A stretch of 64,000 bases of DNA from an uncultured SAR86 cluster bacterium (lineage in GTDB: Bacteria; Pseudomonadota; Gammaproteobacteria; Magnimaribacterales; D2472). A program made the position numbers and the translations under genes. Below the pieces are notes generated by a model. The model had not been told where the DNA came from and ran no database searches. It saw only the letters and a list, made by a program, of their open reading frames with translations. Shown here in pieces: positions 48,365 through 57,827 of this stretch (position 1 is its first letter; every line of letters begins with the position of its first letter). Location of the stretch: NCBI GenBank assembly GCA_905181595.1, contig CAJIYI010000001.1, positions 277,938-341,937 on the forward strand. Direction: 5' to 3'.

Positions 48365-48778
48365 ATGGAAGTCAAAAATAGTGTAATACCTAACAAGGAT
48401 CAAATGGATGAATTTTTAGAGGGAGACATTGAGTCACCTATATCAATGGTGAATCTGCTTAAATTTAAAGAAAAGGCTGAGTATGAAGACGGCAGAGACA
48501 CTAATTTATCAGGGAAAGAGGCTTACATGATTTATGGAATAGAAGTGCAAGAGCATCTTAAAAAAGTTGGTGGTGAGATGGTCTTTGGCGGCGAAATCAG
48601 TCGATTGATGTTGGGCGAGGTAGAAGACCTTTGGGACAACGTGGCAGTCGCAAGATATCCCAGTAGAACAGCCATGCTAGAGATGATGATGGATCCAGAT
48701 TATCAAGAAAGTGAGAAACATCGATCTGCTGGACTGCTTGGGCAACTAAATATTGAAACAAAAGAAGGAGCTATGTAG
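48365..48778 (+). CDS. DUF1330-type protein
   Basis: This is a 137-residue, probably alpha+beta ferredoxin-like (dimeric alpha/beta barrel) protein. The pattern PISMVNLLKFKEKA and VAVARYPSRTAMLEMMMDPDYQ plus a GLLGQLNI ending matches DUF1330 proteins, whose function is unknown. It starts 2 bp after the third GST and its TAG stop shares one base with the next GTG. It could bind a small hydrophobic substrate or cofactor, but nothing here proves it. Confidence 0.72.
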   Translation: MEVKNSVIPNKDQMDEFLEGDIESPISMVNLLKFKEKAEYEDGRDTNLSGKEAYMIYGIEVQEHLKKVGGEMVFGGEISRLMLGEVEDLWDNVAVARYPSRTAMLEMMMDPDYQESEKHRSAGLLGQLNIETKEGAM

Positions 48779-49245
48779 TGCTCAATAAAATTTTCCCTCC
48801 CATGGCTGACAATAACTTTAGCGGCCATGTAATAGCCTTCTGGGGGTTTATTCTTTTTACAGGAATTATGACTTGGCGATCAATCGTTCATATGCTGTTT
48901 GAGAAATATGGATTTCATGAAATAGGAAATTTTATACCCATTGAAGGTGACCCTGATCCTATGCTGCTGATCTATAGATTTTTTTCTCTTTGGGGTTTTG
49001 CGCAGTTAATATTTTGTTTAGTTTGCTGGGTTGTAATCTTTCGGTACAGAGCACTCATTCCATTAATGTATTTACTGTGGTTATTTGAGTGGAGCTTTAG
49101 AACATTTGGATATCCTTTAATAAGGGAAGACATAACTATTCAAGGAATTTATACCCTTAGTGCCACTCCTGGTGCGGTTGGCGCTCCTTATGTCACCTTT
49201 TTTTTAATTATACTTTTCAGTCTTTCGCTAAGACAAAAAAAATAA
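48778..49245 (+). CDS. Small membrane protein of unknown function
   Basis: I do not recognise this 155-residue protein. It has about four hydrophobic segments (near residues 15-37, 65-90, 92-110 and 130-150), with SLWGFAQLIFCLVCWVVIFR as the best defined. The motif LWLFEWSFRTFGYPLIRED links helices. GTG at 48778 is the start, overlapping the DUF1330 stop. It sits inside the detoxification-type cluster and is probably co-transcribed. Confidence 0.7.
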   Translation: MLNKIFPPMADNNFSGHVIAFWGFILFTGIMTWRSIVHMLFEKYGFHEIGNFIPIEGDPDPMLLIYRFFSLWGFAQLIFCLVCWVVIFRYRALIPLMYLLWLFEWSFRTFGYPLIREDITIQGIYTLSATPGAVGAPYVTFFLIILFSLSLRQKK

Positions 49246-49260
49246 CATTAGGACAATACC

Positions 49261-50364
49261 ATGAACCAATTCCAAACTTTAAAATCCGATTTAACTCAAT
49301 CAAGAATTATAGATATTGATTCCCCTGCCATCGATAATGGTGAAATTGCTGTCAGGATTGAAAGTTATGCTTTTACAGCTAATAACGTTACTTATGGCGT
49401 AGCGGGAGACACTATTGGATATTGGAAATTTTTCCCAGCAGGACTTGATGAAAATAATGAATGGGGGTGTATACCTATGTGGGGATTTGCAGAAATTACT
49501 CACTCAAAAATCAAAGGTTTGAATCTTGGAGAACGAATCTTTGGCTATTTTCCAGCTGCAGACTCATTAATTTTAAGCCCAATTAAAATCTCTGATCAAA
49601 GTTTTAGTGATGGCAAAGAACATCGTAAAGAACTCCCGCCTGTTTACAATAATTATGTCAGACTTGCCGGAGATCAAAACTATGATTCAGCGATGGATGA
49701 AGTCAGAGCACTTTTATTTCCACTTCATATTACGGCCTTTTGTTTGTGCGACTCTCTAGCAGAAGATTCATATCTTGGAGCATCTCAGATAATTATTGTC
49801 AGTGCCTCAAGCAAAACAGCAATTGGTCTGGGTCAAGGTTTAGCTGATACTGATAACCCACCAAAAATTGTCGGATTAACATCTGCCGGCAATGCTAAAT
49901 TTGTAGAAAGTTTGGGCTGTTACGATGAGGTGATTTCTTACGATGAGCTTAGTAATGTAGATTATTCAGCAGCTTCTGTGATGGTTGACATGGCTGGCAA
50001 CAGAGAAATACTAGGAACCCTTCACGGAGAGCTTGGAGATAACATGCTTAAGTGCCTCACTGTCGGCATGACACACTGGGATAATGAGACCACTGCAGAG
50101 GATGCTTTAGGTCAGGCAATGCTAAGAGATAGAACCGAATTCTTTTTTGCTCCAGCTCACATTCAAAAGAGAATTGGAGACTGGGGGCATGATGGTTATG
50201 CTGAAAAAACAAATTCCTTCATGACTGCCAGAGCACTACAAAGCAAAGATTGGATGCAGGTCAAAGAGATTTCTGGGTTAGAGAATTTTACTAGCACTTA
50301 TGAAGATGTGGTTGCAGGAAAGATCAATCCAAATGAAGGCATTATTGTCAATCTTAAAAAATAA
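49261..50364 (+). CDS. DUF2855 family protein (MDR-like fold)
   Basis: This is a 367-residue protein matching DUF2855, distantly related to medium-chain dehydrogenases. The N-terminal half (IESYAFTANNVTYGVAG, IPMWGFAEI, IKGLNLGERIFGYFP) looks like the GroES-like part, and IIIVSASSKTAIGLGQGLAD the nucleotide-binding part. No zinc ligands of alcohol dehydrogenases are seen. The function is unknown, and redox activity on a carbonyl or enoyl substrate is an inference. A 15-bp gap separates it from the membrane protein gene upstream. Confidence 0.75.
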   Translation: MNQFQTLKSDLTQSRIIDIDSPAIDNGEIAVRIESYAFTANNVTYGVAGDTIGYWKFFPAGLDENNEWGCIPMWGFAEITHSKIKGLNLGERIFGYFPAADSLILSPIKISDQSFSDGKEHRKELPPVYNNYVRLAGDQNYDSAMDEVRALLFPLHITAFCLCDSLAEDSYLGASQIIIVSASSKTAIGLGQGLADTDNPPKIVGLTSAGNAKFVESLGCYDEVISYDELSNVDYSAASVMVDMAGNREILGTLHGELGDNMLKCLTVGMTHWDNETTAEDALGQAMLRDRTEFFFAPAHIQKRIGDWGHDGYAEKTNSFMTARALQSKDWMQVKEISGLENFTSTYEDVVAGKINPNEGIIVNLKK

Positions 50365-50380
50365 TTAAAAGGAGAGAAGA

Positions 50381-50758
50381 ATGAAAAATGTATTAAGAGT
50401 TGTCGCAGGCCTTTTTGGGGTCTTATTTTTAATAAACGGACTGCAGTGGATTATTGCTCCTGCAAGTATTGCAGCGCAATTAGGTATGCCCTTATTAGAA
50501 GGAGTTGGGCTGAGTACCCAAATTGGTGATATGGGAAGTTTCTTTATAACTGTAGGTGCTATGACACTAATTGGAGCCCTCACGCAAACTCGTCATTGGT
50601 TTTACGCGCCTTCAATGTTGTTGCTGGTGGCAGCTTTATATAGAACTCTTTCAGTTGCCTTGTACGGCGCACCATTTGTAATGTCAGCAATTGTCGTTGA
50701 GGTAGTTGTAGGTTTATTTTTAATTTTTGCTAGCTCAAGAATTTCAACCAAGGATTAA
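50381..50758 (+). CDS. Small membrane protein, DUF4345-like
   Basis: This is a 125-residue, four-helix membrane protein. GLFGVLFLINGLQWIIAP at the start and TVGAMTLIGALTQTRHWFY in the middle are typical of the DUF4345 group. The function is unknown. A ribosome site (AAGGAGAGAAG) precedes it, and it is between DUF2855 and the metallo-beta-lactamase-fold gene. Confidence 0.6.
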   Translation: MKNVLRVVAGLFGVLFLINGLQWIIAPASIAAQLGMPLLEGVGLSTQIGDMGSFFITVGAMTLIGALTQTRHWFYAPSMLLLVAALYRTLSVALYGAPFVMSAIVVEVVVGLFLIFASSRISTKD

Positions 50759-50762
50759 TATT

Positions 50763-51815
50763 ATGAAACTTCTTAAATATATATCAATTGCTGCTGCCAT
50801 AGGCTTTATTTTGGTCTCTATTTTAACAAGAGTTCCCGCTGTTCAAGATCGTATGATGTTTGGCTTTATTCAAAGCTTAGGTAGTTCAACTGCTGATCTA
50901 AACGACGATTCATTATCTGCTGTTGTGTGTGGTTCTCGATCTCCAATCCCATCTCCTGGAAGAGCGCAAACATGCATCTTAGTTAATGCAGGTGGGAATT
51001 ATTATGTTGTTGATATTGGAGACGGCAGCGCAGCAAATCTCAATAATTGGAGGATAGATGCTAATAAGATTCGCGCTACTTTATTAACTCACCTTCACTC
51101 AGACCACATCTCAGATCTTGCAGATCTGCATCTAATGACATGGATTAATTCCGCTCATAAAAAACCTCTAGATGTTTTTGGTCCGGAGGGAGTTCAATTA
51201 GTCACTCAAGGTTTTGAGGATGCCTATCAGCTTGATTACCAATATCGACATGATCATCATGGTGATGAGGTTGCTCCTATAGATTTCGCTGGCTTTAACC
51301 CTCACCCAATTGATTTATCTAATCCTGTGATCATTAATGAGAATGGTTTGACGGTTACAGCTTTTAAGGTTCCTCATGATCCAGTTGAACCAGCTTTAGG
51401 TTATAGATTCGATTATAAGGGACGTTCAATGGTTATAAGCGGAGATACAAGATATAGCAAGAATTTAATAACATTTTCTAAAGATGCAGATGTGCTTTTT
51501 CATGAGGCTCAAGCAAATCATCAATTAGATATTATGAAAGAGGCTTTAGCAGGCAATAAAGGGCTGGTGAAAGTGTTAGATGATATCGTGACTTACCATA
51601 CAACTCCAATTGAAGCAGCTCAAGCAGCTAATTTGGCCAATGTTGATCACTTAATTTTTTATCATTTAACTCCAGCGCCTAGAAATAATTTAATGGAGAG
51701 AATGTTTTTTCGAGGAGTAAATGACATCAGGAAAGATTGGAGTGCAGCCAAAGATGGCACTATGGTTATTTTGCCATTAGACTCTGATGACATAATAATT
51801 ACCGAGATAGATTAA
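50763..51815 (+). CDS. Metallo-beta-lactamase-fold hydrolase with N-terminal membrane anchor
   Basis: This is a 350-residue protein with a hydrophobic N terminus (residues about 6-24), then the metal-site LLTHLHSDHISDLAD (HxHxDH), VTAFKVPHDPVEPALGYRF, SGDTRYSKN, and FHEAQA. This resembles periplasmic MBL-fold hydrolases related to arylsulfatase AtsA or RNase Z-type proteins. The substrate is unknown. The ATG at 50763 follows the DUF4345 gene by 4 bp, and its stop overlaps the SDR start (TAATG). Confidence 0.88.
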   Translation: MKLLKYISIAAAIGFILVSILTRVPAVQDRMMFGFIQSLGSSTADLNDDSLSAVVCGSRSPIPSPGRAQTCILVNAGGNYYVVDIGDGSAANLNNWRIDANKIRATLLTHLHSDHISDLADLHLMTWINSAHKKPLDVFGPEGVQLVTQGFEDAYQLDYQYRHDHHGDEVAPIDFAGFNPHPIDLSNPVIINENGLTVTAFKVPHDPVEPALGYRFDYKGRSMVISGDTRYSKNLITFSKDADVLFHEAQANHQLDIMKEALAGNKGLVKVLDDIVTYHTTPIEAAQAANLANVDHLIFYHLTPAPRNNLMERMFFRGVNDIRKDWSAAKDGTMVILPLDSDDIIITEID

Positions 51816-52603
51816 TGGATGTCAAAAACAAACGAGTTGTTGTCACTGGTGCAGCTAGTGGTATTGGTAAAGCTCTATGTGAAGCTTTTCACCAAGCCGA
51901 AGCCAAAACAGTTATTGCTGTAGACATGAATTTAGAGGGTGCTCAAGATACAGCTGATTCAGTCAATGGCATTGCTGTTCAAGCGAACGTTGGCAATGAA
52001 GAAGAAATTATTAATGTCATTCAAAAGGCAGATGAGCATGCTGGTGGCACAGATATTTTCTGTTCCAATGCTGGGATTGGAGGTGTACCAGGATTTTTTG
52101 AAGTAGGGGCATCAGATTGGCAGAATATTTGGGATGTAAATGTTCAATCTCATATCTTCGCAGCCAAACATGTACTTCCTCAAATGATTGAGCGAGGGGA
52201 AGGCTATTTGGTGAACACATCTTCCGCCGCAGGTTTACTCACACAGCTTGGAGCTGCAGGTTACTCAGTGACCAAGGCAGCAGCAGTCAGCTTTGCTGAA
52301 TGGATTAAGATTACCTACGGAGAAAAAGGAATCGGTGTCTCATGTTTATGTCCTCAGGCTGTGAGAACCGCCATGACAGCTCAGGGTCCAGGCGTAGCTG
52401 GCGTTGATGGAATGATGGAGCCAGATGTAGTTGCGCAAGAGGTTCTAAAATGCATTGCGGAAGAGACATTCTTAATTCTTCCCCACACTGAAGTTGCTGA
52501 ATATGTTTCGAGAAAAGGCAATGACAGAGATAGATGGATTTCAGGCATGCAAAGACTTCAGAAACAATACGAAGATTTTTTAACCCCAGTGGACATGAAA
52601 TAA
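51815..52603 (+). CDS. Short-chain dehydrogenase/reductase
   Basis: This is a classical SDR of 262 residues with the NAD(P) motif VTGAASGIGKALCEAF (residues 10-25), NAGIGG, and the catalytic Ser-Tyr-Lys in NTSSAAGLLTQ and GYSVTKAA. VAVDMNLEG-like acidic residues after the second strand (AVDMNLEGAQD) suggest NAD(H) preference. It oxidises or reduces an alcohol or ketone within the cluster. The neighbours do not give the substrate. Confidence 0.93.
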   Translation: MDVKNKRVVVTGAASGIGKALCEAFHQAEAKTVIAVDMNLEGAQDTADSVNGIAVQANVGNEEEIINVIQKADEHAGGTDIFCSNAGIGGVPGFFEVGASDWQNIWDVNVQSHIFAAKHVLPQMIERGEGYLVNTSSAAGLLTQLGAAGYSVTKAAAVSFAEWIKITYGEKGIGVSCLCPQAVRTAMTAQGPGVAGVDGMMEPDVVAQEVLKCIAEETFLILPHTEVAEYVSRKGNDRDRWISGMQRLQKQYEDFLTPVDMK

Positions 52604-52615
52604 GTAGGAGAGAAC

Positions 52616-53584
52616 ATGAAAACAAAAATTACAGAATTATTTGGTATAGAGCATCCAATCATTCAAGGTGGAATGCACCATGTTGGCTTCGCTGAATTAG
52701 CTGCAGCAGTATCTAACGCAGGTGGGCTTGGAACTATTACGGGTTTAACTCAGGGTACTCCAGAAAAATTAGCTAATGAGATTGCACGTTGCCAAGAGAT
52801 GACAGATAAGCCTTTTGCTGTGAACTTAACTTTCTTGCCCTCACTGACTCCTCCTGATTATCCAGGCTTAGTGCAGGTTATTATTGATGCAGGAGTTCCA
52901 ATTGTTGAAACAGCCGGCAGAAATCCAGCCGAGTATTTACCAGCTCTCAAAGAGGCTGGAATTAAAGTGATCCATAAATGCACTTCAGTTAGACACTCTC
53001 TTAAAGCTCAATCTATTGGATGTGATGCGGTATCTGTCGATGGTTTTGAATGTGGTGGGCATCCAGGTGAGGATGATATACCTAATTTTATTCTTTTACC
53101 TCGTGCTGCAGATGAGCTTGAAATTCCTTTTGTTGCCTCTGGTGGCATGGCAGATGCAAGAAGTTTAGTTGCAGCAATGGCCCTTGGAGCGGAAGGTATA
53201 AACATGGGCACTAGATTTATTGCGACGCAAGATGCCCCAGTACATCAGAATGTAAAAGATGCAATTGTGAATGCTAGCGAATTAGATACTCGCCTAATTA
53301 TGCGTTCTTTAACTAACACAGAGAGAGTATTAAACAACGATGCTGTTGAACGTCTCATGGAAAAAGAAAAAGCTCTTGGCGACAAGTTAAGATTTGAAGA
53401 TATTGTTGATGAAGTGGCTGGGGTTTACCCAAAAATTATGCATGAGGGCACGATGGAAGTAGGGGCTTGGTCATGCGGCATGGTTGCAGGATTAGTTAGC
53501 GATATACCTACCGTTAAAGACTTAATTGACTCCATTATGACTGAGGCTGACAGCATTATTAACCAAAGGCTAAGTAACTTTTGA
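52616..53584 (+). CDS. Nitronate monooxygenase family protein (second copy)
   Basis: This is a 322-residue FMN TIM-barrel enzyme with HPIIQGGMHHVGFAELAAAV, LGTITGLTQGTPEKL, GFECGGHPGEDDIPN and ASGGMADARSLVAAMALGAEGINMGTRF. It is clearly related to, but quite different from, the copy at 44.0 kb, so the two were not recently duplicated. A GTAGGAGAG ribosome site precedes it. Such enzymes oxidise alkyl nitronates such as propionate-3-nitronate, but other oxidations are possible. Confidence 0.88.
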   Translation: MKTKITELFGIEHPIIQGGMHHVGFAELAAAVSNAGGLGTITGLTQGTPEKLANEIARCQEMTDKPFAVNLTFLPSLTPPDYPGLVQVIIDAGVPIVETAGRNPAEYLPALKEAGIKVIHKCTSVRHSLKAQSIGCDAVSVDGFECGGHPGEDDIPNFILLPRAADELEIPFVASGGMADARSLVAAMALGAEGINMGTRFIATQDAPVHQNVKDAIVNASELDTRLIMRSLTNTERVLNNDAVERLMEKEKALGDKLRFEDIVDEVAGVYPKIMHEGTMEVGAWSCGMVAGLVSDIPTVKDLIDSIMTEADSIINQRLSNF

Positions 53585-53648
53585 TTCTCTTCTCTCAGCA
53601 ACCTAAGGATCTATTCCATCAAGCTAGATTAGCCAAAGATAGATAAAT

Positions 53649-54995
53649 ATGTTGAAAGCTTTTAGAAATTTTATGAGTAGGCGAACGATGAGCGCCAAAA
53701 TTAGAAATCAGATTATGAATACTTTTTCTAATTATAAAATTTTAAAAGATGTCCGTAAAAAAGCTGAAGCTGCAAGACAAGATGAGAATAGACCTCATGA
53801 GATATTATATTTTCACAAGGTTGATGATCCATACTCTCATCTCACAATACACTCTATTGAAAAATTAAAATCTTCCTTTGATATTATTCTTAAACCAATT
53901 TTGGTTGGAGAAGAAAATCTTGAAGCTGTCCATGAACCTGGCTTATACAACACTTATTGTTTGCAAGATGTGAAGCGAATAGCGCCTTTTTACAACATTG
54001 ATTTTAAGGCTGATAAATCTCCTGCAAAAGATATGATAGAAATAGCTAACTCAATTTTAACTTCAGTAAATGCTGAAGATTTTGGTGAGGTAGCTATTCA
54101 AGTAAGTTGCGCTTTATGGAGTGGAGATGCTGCTGCGCTCGATGAATTATCCTCTACTTATTATGCAACTAAGGCTGAGGTAAAAGAGAATTTAAAGCAG
54201 GGCAATAAAACTAGAAATGCTAAAGGCTATTATTTTGGATCTGCATTTTATTACGAGAAAGAATTGTACTGGGGCGTGGATCGCTTGCCTTATTTAGAGA
54301 AAAGACTGGTTGAGTTAGGAGTAAAACATCCTCAAGCCAGTAATTATGTATGCGCGCCAGAATTAAAAGCTCCAAGACAACTAAAGTTAGATAGAAAAGT
54401 AAATTTGTATTACTACCCATCTTTAAATAGCCCATATACTTTTGTTAGCACTAAGAGAGTTCGACAAATCAGAGAAGATTACCCTGTAAATCTAATTACC
54501 AAGCCTGTTTTGCCAATGCTGATGCGTATGATGACTATCCCAAACTATAAAGCTAAATATATTATCTCTGATGCTGCTAGAGAGGGACGTAAGCATGGCC
54601 ATGAAATGAAATCTGTCTATTCCCCCATTGGAAAACCGGCTCGGAAGTCTTACTCACTCTTTCCAGTCATTGATGATGCGGGTAAGGGGTTTGAGTATAT
54701 CGAAGGCTTGTTAAAAGCCTCTTTTCAAGAGGGTATCAATATTGGCGATGAAGTCTTTCTAGAAAACTTGGTTACTGATCTTGAGCTAGATTGGTCAATC
54801 ATCAAAAAAGATTTAAATACAAGACGATGGAAAAAAATTCTCAATGATAATGTTGAAGACATGTATGCAGGAAATTGTTGGGGAGTTCCAAGTTTTAAGA
54901 TTACTGACCAAGATGGAGGTAATCCATTTTATGTCTGGGGGCAGGATAGAATGTGGCTTTTGAAAGAAGAGATATTTAAACGTTTAGAGAGTTAA
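53649..54995 (+). CDS. Tandem DsbA / 2-hydroxychromene-2-carboxylate isomerase-like protein
   Basis: This is a 448-residue protein that looks like two thioredoxin-fold DsbA/HCCA-isomerase (kappa-GST-like) domains in one chain: domain 1 (about 45-220) begins EILYFHKVDDPYSHLTIHSIEKL and domain 2 (about 245-448) begins VNLYYYPSLNSPYTFVSTKRV and ends with GNCWGVPSFKITDQDG, YVWGQDRMWLLKEEI, the usual C-terminal HCCA signature. Neither domain has a CxxC. Single-domain HCCA isomerases act on naphthalene and other aromatic catabolic intermediates. A doubled form is unusual. The upstream gap is 64 bp. Confidence 0.78.
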   Translation: MLKAFRNFMSRRTMSAKIRNQIMNTFSNYKILKDVRKKAEAARQDENRPHEILYFHKVDDPYSHLTIHSIEKLKSSFDIILKPILVGEENLEAVHEPGLYNTYCLQDVKRIAPFYNIDFKADKSPAKDMIEIANSILTSVNAEDFGEVAIQVSCALWSGDAAALDELSSTYYATKAEVKENLKQGNKTRNAKGYYFGSAFYYEKELYWGVDRLPYLEKRLVELGVKHPQASNYVCAPELKAPRQLKLDRKVNLYYYPSLNSPYTFVSTKRVRQIREDYPVNLITKPVLPMLMRMMTIPNYKAKYIISDAAREGRKHGHEMKSVYSPIGKPARKSYSLFPVIDDAGKGFEYIEGLLKASFQEGINIGDEVFLENLVTDLELDWSIIKKDLNTRRWKKILNDNVEDMYAGNCWGVPSFKITDQDGGNPFYVWGQDRMWLLKEEIFKRLES

Positions 54996-54997
54996 TT

Positions 54998-56978
54998 ATG
55001 AAAACTAAAAATAATCTGTTGTTACTGATTGCGTTACTTATTCGCATCATGCTCAGATGCAAATAACTCAAAAAATTTTGAAGTATCTTTGCATGACAAG
55101 CCATTATTAGAAGTCCCTGTTCAACCTAGACCATTGCCTAACCCAGATAAAAATGCATATTTTGGTGATTTGCATGTCCATACAGAAAATTCATTTGATG
55201 CTTATACTTTTGGCACAATCAGCACACCTGCAGATGCATATAAGTATGCTCAAGGTTATCCAATACAACATCCAAGCGGGTACCTTATTCAACTAAGCAG
55301 ACCTTTAGATTTTTATGCTGTAACTGATCACGGCATATTTATGGGATTGATGAAGGAGGCAGCTGATACCACTTCTGAGTTTTCAAAATATGAATTTACC
55401 AAACCTCTTCATAATCTAAATGAGTCAGCGGGCACAGGATTTCTCTCTCTCATCAAAAGAGCATGGTCTGTTTAGACCTTTTGGTGAAAAAGTTAGAGGA
55501 GGGCTTGCTGATGGAAGCATTGATTTATCTTTGATATTAGAAGTTGGCAGAACGGTCTGGCAGAACACTATTAAGGCAACTGATGATGCATATGTGCCAG
55601 GTACTTTTACTACTTTTGCTGCATATGAATATACCCCAGCTTAGATCTTTACAATAATTATTTGCATCGAAACGTCATATTTAAGAGATACTAAAAACCT
55701 GCCCGCGCAACTTTTCACAAGAAATGACAGCCAAGATCCTGAAGAATTATGGGATTGGATGAATCGATTGAGATCAAATGGAGTCGAGAGTTTAGCTATT
55801 CCTCATAATACTAACATTTCTGGTGGAGCTTCATTTTCCCTCAATGATTATAACGGTGGGCCGATTGATGAAGAGTATGCTAACAATCGCTCTCTTAATG
55901 AGCCATTAGTTGAAATTACTCAGGTAAAAGGCACTTCAGAAACTCATCCATTGCTTTCTAAAAATGATGAATGGGCAGCTTTTGAAGCTAAAACTGGAGT
56001 GGAGGCAGAAAAACTTGTTAGTAATTTAAGGGGAGGTTATGTCAGAGATGCATATCTTAGAGGATTGACTCTTGCTGAAAAAGGTCTAACCAATCCATAT
56101 AAATTTGGCTTAATAGGATCAAGCGACTCTCATGTTGGCGGACCTTCAGATAGCTGAAGAACTGTCTTTTCTCAAAAGTTGGTCTTTTAGATGGCACAGC
56201 TGAGCTAAGAGGCTCTATCCCATTTAATAGATTTTATGGAACTTTCTTAAAAGTTTTGAGACCAAATTTGTTCAAGGAAGTAGACGGAAAAAATTATTTT
56301 TCTGCTAGCGACCGACTCGTTCAATTTGCTGCATCTGGTCTTGCTGGAGTTTGGGCAGAAGAAAATACCCGCGAAGCTATTTATGATGCCTTTCGACGCA
56401 AGGAAACATTTGCAACCAGTGGCCCTAGAATGAAAGTGAGATTTTTTGCTGGCTATGATCTAGAGAATTCAAATCTAGATGATCTTTCTCTTATCCAAGA
56501 TGCTTATGCAAGAAGCATTCCAATGGGAGGGACGCTCAATATTGAAGCAAACAAAAATCCAACTTTTTTAGTATGGGCAATAGCTGATCCTCAAGGCGCA
56601 CCATTGCAAAGAACTCAAATTATCAAAGGATGGTTAGAAGACGGAGAGCACAAAGAAAAAGTTTTTGATATCGCATGTTCTGATGGGTTGAGTGTTGATC
56701 CAAAAACAAATCGCTGCCCTGATAATCAAGCTTGGGTAGATTTAAATGACTGCTCGATTAGTGCAGATTCAGGAGCGAGAGAAATGAAAGTTTTATGGCA
56801 AGATCCTGAGTTTAAAGCTGATCAGGATGCATTCTATTATTCTAGGGTGCTTGAGAATCCAGTTTGCAGATGGTCTACTTGGGATGCAGTTAGGGTTGGT
56901 GAGAAACCTAGATCAGATATAGCAACTACAATTCAAGAAAGGGCCTGGTCTTCACCAATTTGGTTAAATAAATTTTAG
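54998..56978 (+). pseudogene. DUF3604 lipoprotein locus, broken by at least five single-base indels
   Basis: The pieces together read as one DUF3604 (PHP-like) protein with a lipobox signal (FASCSDANN), the metal motif YFGDLHVHTENSFDA, VTDHGIFMGL, GLIGSSDSHVGG and RRKETFATSGPRMKVRFFAGYD. Frame changes occur near 55037, 55480, 55643, 55688 and 56155, alternating insertion and deletion, and the ORF pieces remain conserved. With the indels removed it would be about 659 residues. It could be sequence error or a recent pseudogene. Family members are metal-dependent hydrolase-like and poorly characterised. Confidence 0.8.
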
Positions 56979-57001
56979 TAGATACATAAGGAATACATAC
57001 T

Positions 57002-57796
57002 ATGTCCAATAAAACCGCATTAGTTACTGGCGCCTCTGATGGAATCGGCGCTGAATTTATCCAAATTCTTGCAAGCCGAGGGTACGATCTTATTCTTGTT
57101 GCCCGGAGTGAGGACAAACTAAATCAGTTAGCAGTCAAGGTGGGTGGCCAATTTGGAGTTAATTGCACTGTTATTGTGGCTGACCTATCAGAGCCAAATG
57201 CAGCTCAGAACCTATTTCAAAGTATCGAAGCAAAGGGCTTAGATGTAGATTTTTTAATTAATAACGCCGGTCTTTTGCACAACGGATTCTTTACTGAGCT
57301 CAATCTTGCAGAGCAGGAGAGAATGATTGTAGTTAATATCCTTGCTCTCACTGCATTGACACACTTGTATGCGAATAATATGGCATCTAAAGGTGGCGGG
57401 CATATACTTAACGTGGCCTCACTAGCTGGGTGGATGGCCATCCCAAATCAGAATGTGTATGCGGCCACAAAGGCCTATGTATTAGCCTTCACTCAGGCGC
57501 TATCTAATGAAATGGTCGCAGCAGAAAGCGGCGTTAAGGTTACAGCCCTATGTCCTGGTTATACCGCTACAAAAATGATGGACAATCCAGATCAAGGAGC
57601 CACTCTTCGCATTCCATCAAGCATGATGATGTCGGCTAGAGATGTCGCTGAAATTGGTATAAAAGCCTGTTTTGCAGGGAAGGACATTGTAGTTCCCGGT
57701 GTTGCTAATAAACTTACAGCAATAATTACTCACTTCTTTTCAAAGACATTGGTAACAAAGGTTTTTGGTTCTTTCTATCGAAAAAACATGGACTAA
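57002..57796 (+). CDS. Short-chain dehydrogenase/reductase (second copy)
   Basis: This is a classical SDR of 264 residues. The nucleotide motif VTGASDGIGAEF is at residues 9-20, NNAGLLHNG is the active-site strand, and the catalytic Ser-Tyr-Lys are in NVASLAGW and YAATKAYVLAF. VARSEDKLN suggests NADP(H). The C-terminal part has a membrane-associating look (ITHFFSKTLVTKVFGSF), as in lipid-modifying SDRs. It differs clearly from the SDR at 51.8 kb. Confidence 0.92.
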   Translation: MSNKTALVTGASDGIGAEFIQILASRGYDLILVARSEDKLNQLAVKVGGQFGVNCTVIVADLSEPNAAQNLFQSIEAKGLDVDFLINNAGLLHNGFFTELNLAEQERMIVVNILALTALTHLYANNMASKGGGHILNVASLAGWMAIPNQNVYAATKAYVLAFTQALSNEMVAAESGVKVTALCPGYTATKMMDNPDQGATLRIPSSMMMSARDVAEIGIKACFAGKDIVVPGVANKLTAIITHFFSKTLVTKVFGSFYRKNMD

Positions 57797-57827
57797 AGGT
57801 TATAAATTATTATATTAAGGTTTTCTT

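Noticed and set aside
44000-53584. GST and nitronate monooxygenase copies as recent duplications or a mobile element
   Set aside because: The copies differ strongly in sequence, and no transposase, integrase, attachment site or terminal repeats were found.
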